Shown here: positions 63,921 through 64,000 of the stretch, one piece after another
Position numbering within the stretch: the first letter of the stretch is position 1
Layout of the letters: each line of letters begins with the position of its first letter
From: Dendrophyllia cribrosa
Taxonomy: Eukaryota > Cnidaria > Anthozoa > Scleractinia > Dendrophylliidae
Direction: 5' to 3'
Length of the DNA stretch: 64,000 nt
NCBI GenBank assembly: GCA_024195265.1
Contig: JAJLRJ010000002.1
Span: 3,527,783-3,591,782 of the forward strand
The notes under the pieces: generated by a model
Told to the model about the DNA's origin: nothing
The model's database searches: none
What the model saw: the letters and a program-made list of their open reading frames with translations, nothing else
Made by a program: the position numbers and the translations under genes

Positions 63921-64000
63921 ATTTCGTCTGAAATTGAAGCTAGTAGATCGTCAAAGCATTTGTTTACAGCTAAACTCTTTTAACCCATTGACGGCCGTGC
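63921..64000. other. Window end; gene 2 intron continues
   Basis: No feature seen. Confidence 0.4.

Overview
This window is eukaryotic and AT-rich. It has phase-consistent GT-AG introns, many fold-back DNA elements and several non-LTR retrotransposon remnants. The host genes are guanylate-binding-protein (GBP) type GTPases, one carrying tandem death-fold domains. Together with the repeat families this suggests an invertebrate animal, most likely a cnidarian such as a coral or sea anemone. That assignment is inference, because no rRNA or mitochondrial marker is present.

Host layout. Positions 1-5140 hold only degenerate repeats. Gene 1 (about 5141-33155, + strand) assembles into 20 exons whose phases all agree. 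It predicts about 1156 residues: two death-fold domains, a small-exon linker, two ubiquitin-interacting motifs (UIMs), a GBP GTPase domain, a GBP helical domain, a coiled coil and a C-terminal CaaX box. Its introns carry a 3.6 kb long-inverted-repeat element, a LINE 3' fragment, a pogo-like element and many small fold-backs. Positions 34440-38350 are a fold-back element interrupted by a 5'-truncated, dead LINE with a 16-bp target duplication. Gene 2 (41194 to beyond 63192, + strand) is a second GBP gene. Its first exon joins directly to the GTPase exons, without death domains or UIMs.

The main feature is a complete Polinton/Maverick (adintovirus-like) element, 41605-59385 (17781 bp), inserted in intron 1 of gene 2. 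It has 6-bp target duplications (TTTGTT) and about 1.57-kb terminal inverted repeats (TIRs) that are nearly identical, so the insertion looks recent. It encodes a protein-primed DNA polymerase B, packaging ATPase, double-jelly-roll major capsid protein, minor capsid protein, adenain-like protease, phospholipase A2-like protein, chromodomain integrase, a fibre-like protein, a PPxY-bearing virion protein, and small unknowns. One unknown is an HTH-like gene duplicated in the TIRs.

The most unusual signal is in the minus-strand cluster of that element. Every gene with a conventional start has the context AAAATG. The integrase, the PLA2 protein and the protease have no ATG before their conserved domains. 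Each lies in the -1 frame of the gene upstream, and each upstream ORF carries a canonical slippery heptamer in the right frame (G_GGA_AAC, A_AAA_AAC, A_AAA_AAG). Two of these are followed, 6-7 nt downstream, by good stem-loops. I infer a chain Zn-ribbon > PLA2 > integrase joined by two programmed -1 frameshifts, like retroviral gag-pro-pol, and possibly a third shift for the protease.
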